Part shown: positions 32,200 to 44,419 of the stretch, in pieces
Layout of the letters: every line of letters starts with the position of its first letter
Numbering within the stretch: position 1 is the first letter of the stretch
Source: Phoronis australis
Taxonomy: Eukaryota > Phoronida > Phoronidae
Length of the DNA stretch: 51,460 bases
Reading direction: 5' to 3'
NCBI GenBank assembly: GCA_002633005.1
Contig: NMRA01000277.1
Span: 248,606-300,065 of the forward strand
Notes under the pieces: generated by a model
Seen by the model: only the letters and a program-made list of their open reading frames with translations
The model's database searches: none
What the model was told of the DNA's origin: nothing
Program-made: the position numbers and the translations under genes

Positions 32200-34715
32200 A
32201 ACGGTGGCGTGTTACCGGCGGTGGTTGTAATGTTTGTGATGATGAGCAAGGTACTGCACCTTGCGGCAATTGAAATTAATGCAGTAAAGGAGATCATGGT
32301 CCTATATCCATACTCTGTACTCCGAAAAACAAACTCCGTATACTCCAAAACTCTGATAAAGGCGTGACCACTTACTATGTGTCTGTTTGACAGTAAAACT
32401 ACAGTAATTGACGAGCAAATTGGATATTATCTGATTTAGGCTTTCAACCCACTTGTGATCACGACCTCCAACTTTGCAATGACACGACTTCAGCGTAATA
32501 ATATATACATGAGTGTAAACAATTGCGCTGAATTCGAAAAGTAAACCACTACTCTGAAATAGTTGGTAAATTGACACATCGAACAATTGCCGCAAATGGC
32601 CAGTGGACTATGGATTCTGCATGCAACTGAAAAGTGTGAACAGCGCTGAGAATCACAGACTTGCAATACTCTTGTGCAATATTGGTCTTCAGAGATCACC
32701 TAAAATCGATAATTTCTCAAACTGACCTGAGTTTGAGGTTGAAATTGGTGTTAATGTACAGGTACTCTGATTTGTCTTGCTCAATTTTACGTTTTCAAAA
32801 TTTGAAATTTAGCCTATTGGTAATTCCTGATAAAAGACCAGAGTGGAAAAGAAAGCTTTAAAACATTGAAAGAAATATCATTTTGGAAATTAGAGAACCC
32901 TTGCACTTACAAAAATTTCTGAGTTATTCGCAATTATCCGACGCGTGTTCATTAATAAGGTCGAGTTCAGGTGGTGCACCTCCGGGGCTGCTGTGCATAA
33001 ACTATGAATTCTGCATAATCTTAAGATTGCGTACATGTACGTCTGAACTTGGAACTGAATTCTCATTTAGGTAATCCGGTGAATTTTTTTGTTCAGAGTA
33101 AAAACTTTTTGTAAGCATTGGCCTCATTGTCACCGATTTTCCTTTTACTGTAACGTGTGTCAAAAACTTGGAGGAATATGTCAATGACTAGATAAATCAA
33201 TTATTGTTAGGTGAATAATATCGCCAAATGTTGAAAAAAGTTTGGTTAAAATCGGTATCGTTTCACCAGCACGATATGATTTAGTGCAGAACAAATTGTT
33301 GACATCGTAGACATGATTCTTTGAACGAAGATGTAGAGATTCCTCGTGTATTCCAAGTTCACGGCATACGCGATCTTGCAAAATTCCACATACACGCACA
33401 GCAGCGTCACCTGAAGGCTTTGTCTGAAATATACTTTGGATGGATCTCGTCAAGATCAAGCGCTGTCCGTGTTTTGCCCAGCACCAGTCTTGCGCTATGA
33501 CATTCCAGTCTCGAGTTACTTCAGACTGCTTGATTTGGTGACTGGTCTTCTGTAGGATGATTCTCTGCTGTTGTTTTTGAAGTTCAACGCTTAGTTGTTT
33601 CTACATGTACACGTGTACATGTATGTACTACAGTTTACATGCACACGTGGCGAAGGCCTAAACGTTGTAAATAAGCTGTGAGTATTGGATTCCAAGCGTA
33701 TATGATGAATTAGTTGTCAGACCCATGCAGTCGGATTACAACAAAACCTTGAAATACCGCTCTACAAATACTCTTTCCCGAAAAAAATCCCTTGAGGCTT
33801 TTTGACTGCAGCATCAACTTGGTATAATGATCGTTCCGAAGAAGCGTGTCAGCAACATTCATCTCTGGAACATTGAGACGAAGGGTGTTCTTGCCAACAA
33901 ACCACTTTAACTGGCAACACTGGCTATCTTATCCTTAAACTCAGTCTTCCCTCAGCACAAGATTCTTGTATATTTCTCGTCAGAAACGAACCGCCTTCAG
34001 AAAGGAACTCGTCCACTCCATGTGTTCACGGTGTAGGCTCATTTGCAGAGCCTAACTAACGAGATAAATCACAAAAATAGAAAACAACTATACAGATCAA
34101 AGTTAAAACCAGCAGGAACCAAGCCATCCAAGGGGCCTGACCAACTGATAAACAAATTGAAAACACGAAGAAACGAAAATTACGAAATTCATGTAAAAAT
34201 GTAAGTTATTCCTGATCAAACCTCACACAATTCTGGATAAAAAGTCCAACTCAAGAATTATGCACAATAACTCCTGCACACTTGCACACACTATTTGGGT
34301 CCGAGCAAATAAACAAGATGAGAGAAAACAGAATCTCACATTATTTCTCTGAAATCACGTACAGTAAACCGTTTCGGCGTTTGTGTTTGCGAACAGTCGT
34401 TTACAATGAGCAACTGGAGATCAGCAAAATTACGTGACTATTTCAGAAATAATTACAGTACAAATGTCTAAAACAAAGAGTACTGCGGTGCACTGACATT
34501 TATTTTGTACATGTAGCAAACTAATCCCTACAGTAAAAGGAATTCGGCGAAAATTCAGTCTACTTACCCGTAGCACGCTTCTGATCCACAAACGGATGAC
34601 GTCACGATCACACATTTTGCTTACGTCATCCCTAAAACGCGCAGATCAACATAACGCGCAGAACAACAGTATTGTCCAGTCAAAGTGGAAAATGACTTAC
34701 GCGTGTACTATCCTA
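32200..34715. other. 3' flank of UGT copy B, non-genic; palindrome at 33602-33623
   Basis: Homologous to 5900-9100 of unit A apart from a B-only block at 33845-34670 of unknown nature. A perfect 22-bp palindrome, TACATGTACAC followed by its reverse complement, sits at 33602-33623 with CACGTG at its centre. No gene recognised. Confidence 0.5.
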
Positions 34716-34721
34716 TTTATT
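34716..34721 (-). promoter_or_regulatory. Candidate poly(A) signal AATAAA of UGT copy B
   Basis: CTAATAAATAGG on the minus strand about 200 nt past the stop, at the position homologous to 9133-9138 of copy A. Copy C lacks this flank. Confidence 0.5.
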
Positions 34722-34872
34722 AGAACTTAGTCAAAAGACGACATAAATGCAAGAAACCGTCTAATTCTCAATGGTAAAAGCGCTTATTACACACAAAAAT
34801 GTATAAACTCTACAGTCATCTTGTAATTAGCCTCTAGTTTAAAAAGATAGAAATTAAGTAACAAGTTAAACA

Positions 34873-34922
34873 TCAGTTATTCTTCTTTGTCGGCGTTTGC
34901 AGGTTGTTACTCTTTGTTTTGA
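34873..34922 (-). pseudogene. Out-of-frame C-terminal tail of UGT copy B (KKNN)
   Basis: The frame next to the one terminated at 34923-34925 is open and ends TPTKKNN with TGA at 34873-34875, colinear with copy C's real C-terminus. It is disconnected by a one-base deletion in a T-run near 34950. Confidence 0.6.
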
Positions 34923-36153
34923 TCAAAATGTAAATACGTCTGCTGCAAAAAACACGATGAACAAAGCAAATACTGGTAAAACAAATACGGTTATAAGCAC
35001 GTCCAACATTGTTGCAATATACCACGGCCTGTCTAGCGCAAGAGGGCGTAGGTGACCGCCGCCATGTTTAATGACGTGGTCCAGCCAAAATGCTGCTCTT
35101 TTTCTGAGAGTTTCGGGAAAACCTCTAAAAGCACTTGACGCTCTTTTCACGTTCTCCTTAAAAGATGGATCTCTGAGGATTTTCTGTATCAAGTCAAACG
35201 CATCGTCCGGTGTGAAAGTGTTCAAATTCATGGACAGCCCAATTCGTTTAGATTGATTTTTTTTAGCATTGTACCTTTGATCTGTGGGCATTACGGGGAC
35301 GCCTAGCATCGGAACGGAGTGGTAAAGTCCTTCATATACACCATTGGCGCCGCAGTGTGTGATGAAAAGTACTGTGTTCCTGTGACCCAGGACGTCGTTC
35401 TGCGGTATCCAAGACTGCGTGAGTACGTTTTCACTGACGACAAGTTCTGAAGTGTTAGTCTTGGGTAATTTTACTAAAACTTTTTGTTTCAAACGGGCAA
35501 AAACATCAAAAAACTTTTGAAGATATCTGTGTGGCATCTTTTGTACCAGAGATCCCATGGAAAATAAAACAACTCCATGTTCAGCATCGGAGAAGAAGTT
35601 CTCGAGTTCCCGTGGCAGTGGTTTGGCAGGCGAAGTAGTCAAACCTCCGGCAAATAGCGAGTTTGGCATAGATGGCCTCGGGTAATCAAAAACTATGTCA
35701 ACTGTACTGTAAATCCAGAATGACGATTGAGCAAGTAACTGGCGGTAATTAAGTTTCTCTCCAGGCAGATGTTTTTCAATTACCCATTGTGCGTTGATAG
35801 GAAAATCGACAATGTTTTGTAGTATTCTGTCCTTCAGTGATTGAAGTCTGTCAAAGTAGTTCATGCCTTCGCTAAAGTCAGAAAATAGGCTTGGCGTCAG
35901 ACTTGTCCAGAAGGGGGCACCAGACAGTAGGTTCTCCGGAATTGGTGATTCAGTTGCGAACGGTATTCCCAGTTTCCTTGGAAGAATTGCAAAACAGCGA
36001 CAGAATGCTAGACCGTCCAAGAAGATGAACGCGAATTTCTTGTCCTGTACTCGCTGCATGAAGTCACTGTCAGACAGCATGGCGTCGCAATAGTGAGCTC
36101 CACTTTCCGACATCTCTAAAATCGCCTCAAAAGGTGAAGATCGGCCGATAGAT
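34923..36153 (-). CDS. UGT: UDP-glycosyltransferase copy B, exon 2
   Basis: Continuous open exon beginning at acceptor GATTACAG (AG 36154-36155). It encodes R-SIGRSSPF, the FIFLDG segment with the catalytic-partner Asp, LGIPFATES, FSMGSLVQK, SWIPQNDVLGHRNTVLFITH followed by the intact CGANGVYEG signature, VMPTDQ, and a C-terminal anchor. Both the acceptor and the signature are intact, unlike copy A. The anchor loses one base in a T-run (TTTTTTGC where C has TTTTTATGC), giving a DVFTF end instead of a KKNN tail. The partner exon 1 at 46442 carries a stop codon, so this exon may be a pseudogene that still looks intact, or may be spliced to another first exon. The family assignment is secure. 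Confidence 0.92.
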
Positions 36154-36912
36154 CTGTAATCAGAAAACAAACACGACCATAATACCTGGAATGTCTTGGT
36201 TCCATGGCAAATCTTGGTAGCGAATATCTACATGTAGATGGCACAATCGAGAACGTAGAAAAAACATAAGTGAACGTTTTTCTTTCGTGTTAGCTTATTG
36301 ATCTTGATATGTGGCCAATGTCAAATAGTATGACCTTTGAAATTGTTATTGTCGTGCAGCTAAGACCGTTGAAGATTTTTTCCATGTCTTTCTTAAAAAA
36401 ATACTTTATGTGTCATTTTAGCTTTTAAAAAGTGAAACCAGACTTTCGGCCATCTTTCCCTTTTCTATGACCAGTTAAGTTACGGATATTTTAAACAGGA
36501 TTAGATTTTTGTGGATAGACATTCTTACAGAACGCTGTTTTATATTTTACACGAGTTTGCGTGAATTTCCCTGCATTGTCTGCAAAGTTTTTTTTAACTT
36601 AAATAGACCAATTGCACATGTAAAACGTTTTGCTTACATTTTGGCCAAAAGAATTGCGTTGATCAGTCCAAGATTAGCCTTGCTTTATTGACTCTAATAC
36701 CTATTCCGGGATACCTCAGGATGGTTTCGAAGTTAGCAGGCGAGGGAATTCGGCACGGCATACAAAAAAGTTCTCTCCAAGGGACAGTTACAGTTAAGGT
36801 AATCCATGCTTAACTCAAGTTAATATTCGATTAGTGAAGACAAAAAATTAGAGACAGATGGGACCTGATGTTGTTGCTCGTTTTCCCGTGGCTTATGGCA
36901 TTGAAAGGAAGG

Positions 36913-37065
36913 ATGGCCAGGCGTTGCGTTTGTAGTGATTGTGCCAACTTAGTACGCATTTGTCCACGCTCAGGCTCTTTTCACTTTCCCGTGGAACATC
37001 GTGACGTGTGGTTATGGCACAAGTTTGTACAAGGAAATCGCGTGTTAGTGAACATGACACACTAA
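36913..37065 (+). pseudogene. THAP-like domain frame in intron B
   Basis: Frame MARRCVCSDCANLVRICPRS then GSFHFPVEHRDVWLWHKFVQ, ending NMTH and a stop. The N-terminal C-x2-C, SFHFP and W-x-KF features fit the first half of a THAP zinc finger. The C-terminal C-x2-H pair is absent. It lies antisense to UGT copy B. The intron A counterpart is split in two (11549 and 17515). Likely the relic of a P- or Kolobok-type transposase, or of a THAP host gene. Confidence 0.45.
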
Positions 37066-38429
37066 CTCAGGGTATCTTCTTACTTACGTCACACTTATGT
37101 CCGTTGAAATTAGAAACTGAAGTAACTTAACTATTTATGCGATACTGGAATGCTTGGGATGTACATTGCTATAAAGGAATGTTTAATGTGGTTGACACAC
37201 CGGTAGTCACTTAAAACAAGGTAAATACTGGTCTTAAAACCATTAAAGATCGAATTTTCACCAAAACAACATTAAGTTGCATTACATAAATGTCTCATTT
37301 GCACTGACATCCATATCAAACCAACGTACAGACAAGGTTCACATACCCTGGCCAATGTTACGCGCAGCGCTAACCCGAAGGCGTCTGTTCTTTATTTTGG
37401 TAAGGGGATTCATTGAAAATGTATTTCCATGCATGAACACAATTAATTAAGCGTTGCTAGCAGCGTCATAATTAACCTTGCCTATCGAAGTATTGCCTTT
37501 TAGAAAACTGCGCGTATTCAAGAATTAACAATTCAGTCCATAATACAAGGCATGCATGTAGGACATAAAAATCGGTTTGCATATCACGAAAATAGATTTA
37601 CATCAAAATCGAATTGAATTCACCTGCTTTATTGATAAGGAATGCAGACCGCGCTCAATAATATTCGTGTGAATTGACTTGTACTACTGATAAGTGACGC
37701 AAAATGTTTGGACATGTGTTGTCTGTACTCGCTGGATAGTGGGTTGTCCCAGTGGGATATTCAATGCAAATGACAATTTCATATGACGTAAGCATTGGTA
37801 CCTGTAACTACCGATATTTTTACTACCCTGCTGATTTCGACCAGTGAATACCAGCCTGCTGGTCGACCATATTGGATAGGTAGCAATGAACAGTTACGCT
37901 GCAGCCACCGTGTATTTTGTAATGCCAAGAATTTAAATAAAGGGAATGTGACAGGCTTGACGACTGGTTTGAGGAATGCGTTGAAAACAGTTTCCAGGAA
38001 ACAGATATGATTGTGCTTTTGAATGAGAAAAGCCAAGTTCTTTTTGCCGTGACCTACTTTTGACTCAAAATGGAGGCTGTTGTTTGCTTTCAAGCCCTGT
38101 TGCTTTTTAGCTGAGAAACCGGATGCGATTCAGGTGGCTGTCTAACAGATTTTAAAAATTACCAAAAAGTAGCTGGTTAGGGGCGTACTATGGCCACATT
38201 TTTAGAATCTAAAGAAAACGAGCATTCTGAATCAGTTGTCAATTTTCAGAGCACTTGCAGGGAAGTAGCAATTCGTTGAGAAAATTGTCAAATTTGATAC
38301 TTGTTTGTCTTATTTTTTCTGTGCTGGAAAAATAATTCCAGTGTGAAATAACTTAAGTAGCATAATTGAGTTCTAGTTATCATGACTAGTGCTTGCGAGT
38401 TGAGAATGCTAAAAACCATTCGATTTTTT

Positions 38430-39775
38430 TTCAGAATATAAGTGAGATTCATCACCAGCATAAACCATGTTATAAACGTAGTGTGCCTCCATAGCTCTTG
38501 CAGTGACGAGCGGCTGACCGATGCCCGGGGTGGTACAAGTATCAATGAAGTCCTGAATCTTTTAACGTCTCCGTACCGTTGGTTTTCGTCCTTATGCCGT
38601 GCTTGACTGCCTTTTCCGGAATCATTTGATGAGATTTGTCCAACAATCTTGCATGTTATGAAACGCCCAGTGAGTGAACACACAGCTAAATTTAAGCAAG
38701 GTGAATTTGCTGTTCCAATTCCAATGGCCTCATTGTGCTAACTTGTAACTCTGTGACAAAGCGAGTGTTGTAATAAAACAAACAAGCCTAATCTCGTTTT
38801 TTCGGTTTCATTTTGTCACTTTTGCTCATCAAGTAAGGCTCTTGAGATACATGTACGACACAAGACAACCAGCGATTTTCCTGTAAAATTTGTCAACAAA
38901 CCCGACGACTTCGTTGGTCATTCCTCATTATGCGCCGACCTTATGCTCTCGCCAGGTGCCGGTAACAGTCTGGCCCCAAACATCTTTTCAACCCTAGGCT
39001 GAGAACCACTTTAAGGACCTTTCAAACTACATGATTGTTTAGTTTTTCATTAAGATAGTTTGGGGTGTTTAAATCGCGTGTTTTATGGAAAGAAGTGGTT
39101 ATTCTGTAATTATAATGGAAAGTTTAGACCCTTCTAACAGGTGTGTTTACATGTATGTACCTTCGGAAAAAATAACCAAAATAGCGTAATTAATCACTGT
39201 GTGCATGCATGTACATGTATGCATGCGAATATTATTATTGTGTTTGAGTGTTTCTATAATTCATTTAACCAATAACTACCTGTTGCTCAGATATTTTTTA
39301 ATTCGCTTTATGGGCCTCGACTGATATCTGTAGTATTGTTTTTGTTTTAAACTTTGAGAAACTAATCTTGTAAAAGAATCGAATCCAATACTTCGCCTTA
39401 CTGACAGCGTACATTCTACCAGCCATTTCTTCCAGACTTAGCAGACTGCATCAAATTTTGATTTTTGTCCGGCGCAATTGAAATATTATGATATACACAG
39501 TTGTAATTTCCCACACGACAATGTCATATTTTCTGTTCGACTAAAAAGGAAAAACCGGACTTTTCTTGTTTCTTGACACCCGCAAATCCCCCTTTCGACT
39601 TTAAAAACGCCGCCGGACGAGTTTGGATGTCACATCGCCTGTTTAAGAAAAAAGCTCTGTAGAGACGATTCTATGTGTTCTGGAAATATTTCACCCTCGT
39701 TGCGTTTCGGCAAAAACCCATATGCACCGATTTTTATATTCCCATATACCGCACTCGGCCGTGAGTTACTCTACA
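38430..39775. other. Non-genic intron stretch; near-palindrome at about 39203-39227
   Basis: GCATGCATGTACATGTATGC followed by ATGC is almost self-complementary. The open frame at 38288-38683 has no motif. Nothing else recognised. Confidence 0.35.
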
Positions 39776-39779
39776 CGTC

Positions 39780-40885
39780 ATTGCTCCAGTTTATGTTGCT
39801 AGCCTCTTCTAAAATGTAACATGTTGGTACATTTATGAGATTGTTACAATTTACGTCGAATGCACATTCGAGAAATAAAGCATTGTCACATTTTACGGTG
39901 CAACGTCATGTTTCATGAGTTCACAAGGTATTTGTCACAAAGAGGAAAATGGTTCACACACTAAACGCAATTTCGTTCTCTGATTGTTTGAATGAAATCG
40001 TATCAAATTTGCCTGCTCAAATTTATTCATGCGTTCCATTGTGCTTCCCATTGTTTTTGTTTTAATATGAGTAGTTTCTTGTTATAGACAAAAATGTACC
40101 CCGTACAACTTCTGCTCCAGACGAAAGGAGTTTCCAGGATCAGGTAAGATTTTTTGTTTACAATGTAAGTGTTGACAAGCAATCTTTTGTTAGCGCCCAC
40201 AGAATATGCACTAATTGTATATCCGGCATTACACTAAACACACTTCCCTTGGTAATTGCAAGAGAAACAATGACGTCGTACTAAGCTAATTATCGTATCT
40301 CTTCGGCAACAAACGACAATAACAGTTTTTTCACGGATAATTCAATTTTGGTAGCCCACGATAGTTAGGTTTATTTCAGCCACTGTTTTATTTCCTTAGA
40401 TTAATTACTTATGCAGTAATTGCTCCGCTCCACACAAACGAAGCGAGACCAAAGTTTCTGATGCCGAGGGGTTCTGTCTACCACCTTAGTTACGAATGAT
40501 AATTTCTTAAAGACATTGTGTTGGATGGAAATAAAAGCACGCATTTATTTGCAGGCAGGCTGACAGATTATACCATTGCAACAGCAAAAGCTCGCCTTTG
40601 AGATGGGCGAGCCAATTGTTTCAAAAGTGGCGGCTTAGTAACGTGTTTTAAACATCTTAAAACCTGAAAGAACTATCACGTATCCTATGATGTCAAGCCT
40701 GCCTAAAATAGTATTGGCACAACAGGAAAAACAGTGACCTGTGTACGTCAGAATGGGAGGCCTAGATGGGGAAATACAAAGTATTTAGGCACTCTGAAGG
40801 GCATGATCACTTTGCTCAAACAGGGTCTAGGCCGATAGTTTAAAGGGGCAATAGTCCAAACAAGTTGACTGTCGGCCTTTTGGAC
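39780..40885 (-). repeat. Inverted copy of the 27540-28720 repeat
   Basis: Colinear with 27540-28720 when read on the minus strand, including the CAGCCTGCCTGCAAATAAAT and ATTCGTAACTAAGGTGGTAG blocks and the terminal TGTAAC-rich part near 39815-39850. It lies within intron B. Confidence 0.6.
40088..40143 (+). other. Candidate 56-nt exon, conserved with 28235-28289
   Basis: TTTCTTGTTATAG precedes it and CAG|GTAAGA follows. One frame reads KNVPRTTSAPDERSFQDQ. The homologous stretch in the other copy has the same splice-like edges. Function unknown. Confidence 0.3.
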
Positions 40886-40889
40886 TACA

Positions 40890-41725
40890 AACATGCACTT
40901 TCTCTTTCTATTATGATTCAAGATAAAATATGAAATAAAATTGCTATGTGATCAATGTTCGTTAGTTCGAAGCACATATATGTTTAAATAAAGACAAAAA
41001 TCAGACATACTACTGGAATTAATGGACGTGAGGCCACGTGTCCTACGAGGCGCCATTTTTGTGTTGCAGCTCGCCGTCAACAACACGCGTGCTTGTAGGC
41101 AGATAAGGGAATCTGGTACAGTAACCTTTTTATACACATCGCATAAAAAGCACCTTGTACATGTACATCACTGACTTCGACGTTGGCCGAACCTACTTCA
41201 AATCATTTTGTTAAATCACAGTGTTTTTCTAAGAATATTTGGATCCGTACCAAATAAAATTGTTACGTGTTTTTATGTCATTTACCAACTATTCTAATGA
41301 CCCATTTACCGCAGGCTTAGTTGAAAATTCGCAACTTCTCGTAAAATGCCTGCCCCCAGAGTTCAACTTAACACAATTTTGTACCTTACACATCGCCGTG
41401 GAACGAGCACCAGTTCATTGAAAAGGAATGTTTTCAACAAAAGACAAAGATGATTATACGCTGGGTATAATCACTTTTGGATGGAAGTCAAAGGTGAAAC
41501 ATTGCGGTCTACGTTCAGTTCTTTTTGCCAAACTACAGAAACAAAATTAGTCTTTGAATGAATCGGTTTTATATCCAAGTCCACTCTCTAGACCGGATGG
41601 TATCAAAAATTGTCGGGTGACACCGTATAAAAATACATCAGGCCAGTAACTAACGGCCGTGTCAGACACCATTTCTTCGTGATTTTGGTCATTGTCTTTG
41701 TAATATGGCGTCGGTTTCGTAAAGT
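40890..41725. other. Non-genic intron stretch, nothing recognised
   Basis: No supported feature. Confidence 0.35.
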
Positions 41726-41729
41726 GCAA

Positions 41730-41900
41730 CTATTGTACATTTATCACGTGTGCATTCGACGTAAAATTTAACAGCTACGTACATTTTAGAAGAGGCTTAA
41801 CAGTCTAAAATGTAACAATGACGTAAAATTTTACGATATTTTTACATTTTGCGGCGTATCAGCGCACGACGGGCTTTGCTACTCTTCTGTCCATTACAGC
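41730..41900 (+). repeat. Partial copy of the TGTTACATTTTA repeat end
   Basis: CGTGTGCATTCGACGTAAAA, CAGTCTAAAATGTAACAATG and GCGTATCAGCGCAC match the terminal part of the 27540-28720 repeat in the same orientation. Confidence 0.5.
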
Positions 41901-42130
41901 CGTCGGGAAGGGGTTAAATGCGCATCCATGGATATCTATCCAGCTGATCCCAAATCCTTGAATCGCCATTGCCCACTGCACAACAGTAATAATTTCCCGG
42001 CATGACACTTAGCTTACTTGCAAACATGGTGGTATCAGCTACCCAGCGTCGTCGTCAGCTAGGAGTCCATCTTCATCGTAGGTTTCGACCTTGACCTAGT
42101 ACCCTCTCCGATGGTAGGTCTCTGAAGGCT

Positions 42131-43201
42131 GATCAGACCTCCAGCCGACGCTGGGGTTGCCATTTGTTCTCACGCTGTAACCACAGCCACACGGTTGCTT
42201 CCTCCGCTGCTCTTACAGTAGACATAAACATATCAGCTCGCCCTCTTGATGAAATGCCCAGTAGCTTCGTCATCCGCTACATGCTTCCAGCAATAAACCC
42301 TCGACATCTAACTTCTATGGGGAGACAGAAGCATTTCCAGCCATTCGCTGCACATTCCTGCGATAGCTCTGCGTACTTGAGTAGTTTCCTCTCGTGAGCC
42401 TCTTGCACCCTAGTCTCCCACGGTACCGTTAACTCTATCAAAGTCACTATCTTCTTACTGTCTGCCCACAACGCTACATGTATGTCTGGTCGTAACTGGG
42501 TTACTGCAATATGGTTTGGGAATGAACCCCTAGTTACCACATCCGTCACCATCTTCCAGTCGGCAGCCATACCTAGAATGCCTGAATCACGCCTCTTAGT
42601 GGATACCCCGCCTTTATTGAATTGAAAGAGTGCTTTGCCAGAGTTAGTCGCCTTCCTTCTCTCCAGATCTAAAACATGTGCAATACACTTGAGAATCTTA
42701 TCATGGCGCCAAGTGTACTTCCCTGAAGTGAGAGCTTCTCGACAGCTGGATAGAACGTGTTCTAAGGTACACCGCTTGCCACAGCCCCTGCAGCTGTCAT
42801 CCTCAGTTTTGCCCCACGTTCGAAGATTGACAGGTGTTGGGAGAGTGTCATATATGGAACCAAGTAAAAAGCCCAATCTGAATTGGTCTTTGCCAGTTAT
42901 CCTTCTGCTGTTCACACCTTCCCATGATGTCCAAGCACCCTGTTTCCTCAGTCCGACCGCTTCAGCATACCTTCTCTCGTTCTCCTTTGATCTAACTTAG
43001 TCCAAAACCAATGGTTTTGAGCCTCTCTTTGCCTGTTGACAACTTCCACCTCTTCCCAGGAACCATTCCCAATTCCTGTCTTCCATGGTAGACGGTTCTC
43101 ATGATATCTCTGTGCCGTAACCTGCTCTCTACCTCATCCACTGCTACAGCAGCCTTCCATTTCCTTCCAGAATCTAACGATAATTCACTCTCTCTGACCA
43201 T
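42131..43201 (-). pseudogene. Non-LTR retrotransposon C-terminus with restriction-like endonuclease
   Basis: Reading down from 43201: KWKAAVAVDEVESRLRHRDI, then a frame change near 42990, ERRYAEAVGLRKQGAWTSWE, a CCHC knuckle (CRGCGKRCTLEHVLSSC), and RPDIHVALWADSKKIVTLIE followed by LTVPWE, a PD..(D/E)-type nuclease core. It continues to GFIAGSM, an in-frame TAG, and WLWLQRENKW before the final stop near 42131. A CCHC motif followed by a PD-(D/E)xK-like core is the signature of non-LTR elements with a C-terminal restriction-like endonuclease (R2/NeSL-like group; exact clade not resolved). At least one frameshift and one nonsense codon make it inactive. Confidence 0.7.
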
Positions 43202-44016
43202 TGTGGTATATCAATGCGTGTTGTGGCCGATAAATGGCGCGCACGTGGTAATAAGTAAAACAACACACGAATACTTTAACAATAGAATACGTCTAGTAAT
43301 TTGCAGCGTTGTGATTTACAAATTAAAGATTACAATAAGTTGTGAGACTGACGACTAAATGATTGAGACAAGATATCCCTACTAGAAAACTATTAATCAA
43401 CAGTGCCACTGGTTCCCGTAGCTACCGCACACGTTAACACAAAACAAGTCACAACAGAACTATATAACCCTCCAGAACAATCACTAGCCGGTTCAAATTG
43501 ACTAACAGGCTGAGACCAATGCCCGTGATAAATGTCTATACCTCAGATGTTCTTTTCCCCTTGACTCTTGGTCACTGAGGCTGTTCGTCCGGCTCCGGCT
43601 TCGTCTTAGAAGTTTGAAGGTTGTCTTCCAGCTCTGGAGTCGTGCCCTGTAGTCTGAAGTTTTGATCTAAGGTGGATCCAGTCTGCCCTGGTCTCGAGAG
43701 CCAGTGCTTTTTATACTAAACTAAGTGGCATCACGGATGGACCCTCTCTGTATGTACATATATGGCCATCTCTCTATGACGAGCTGAATATAACGAACTA
43801 ACTGACCACACGATGGACCCACTCTGCATGTTCATATATGTCCATCTCGCTATACTCAAAATTCTTGCATAACTGCCACTATTCCTGTATTATTGCATAA
43901 CTGCCTCGATTCCTGGGTTTTCAACATCAAAGTACTATGCCTGGATTTAACTACCCCAGAGGTAGCATATCCCCTGAAATTTATTGCACATGGAGGGCAT
44001 AGCCTCATTATATTAT
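43202..44016. mobile_element. 815-bp insertion in the retrotransposon, 5-bp target duplication
   Basis: ACCAT occurs at 43197-43201 and again at 44017-44021. Removing the insert plus one ACCAT brings the two parts of the retrotransposon frame back into register, which supports a clean insertion. It starts TGTGGTATATC but does not end in CA, so a solo LTR is only one possibility; the short inverted ends TGGTATA/TATACCA are another. Inside are TATATAACC near 43460 and TTTTATACTAAAC near 43710, two diverged direct repeats around CATATATGGCCATCTC (43750 and 43825), and two TTGCATAACTGCC. Confidence 0.6.
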
Positions 44017-44021
44017 ACCAT

Positions 44022-44415
44022 CTCATCTCTCGAGTTCCGCAGAGTCAGTAATGTTCTGCACTATATCACCTTGAACTCCTCCACAATCGATGTATCAGGC
44101 AAAGAAACTGCACCTCCTTTGATGTATAAGCCGAGTCTTGCAAAGCCTGGTGGGACACCCAACCACTTTCTTAACCATCTGCTCACCATCCTTTCCATTT
44201 TCTCTGCAGTTGAAATTGAGAAATCGTACCTTTTCAGTGGCCACATAACTTTAGGGAAAAGTCCAAACTGGTAGCACCAGACTTTGACCGCTCTTCTCAC
44301 TCTTGATCAAATTGTCACTCAGCACTTTGATGGCTGCCTTTACATGCTCCACATCTTTCAAAGACCCGCTGTAGAACTTCCCTAAGTATACTAGGGAACC
44401 CAATGGTCGTCCGCC
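44022..44415 (-). pseudogene. Non-LTR retrotransposon reverse transcriptase end (thumb region)
   Basis: Frame fragments in order: GSLVYLGKFYSGSLKDVEHV, KVLSDNLIKSEKSGQSLVLP, KVWCYQFGLFPKVMWPLKRY, MERMVSRWLRKWLGVPPGFA and RTLLTLRNSRDEM. These match the post-catalytic part of this non-LTR family's reverse transcriptase (recalled resemblance). The catalytic YxDD part is absent upstream, so the element is 5'-truncated, as is typical of target-primed insertion. Frameshift and stop changes are present. It continues beyond the 815-bp insertion at 43201. Confidence 0.65.
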
Positions 44416-44419
44416 TAAG

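Noticed and set aside
43202-44016. Confident solo LTR
   Set aside because: A 5-bp duplication is present, but the insert does not end in CA and no primer-binding site or second copy is available, so the class is left open.
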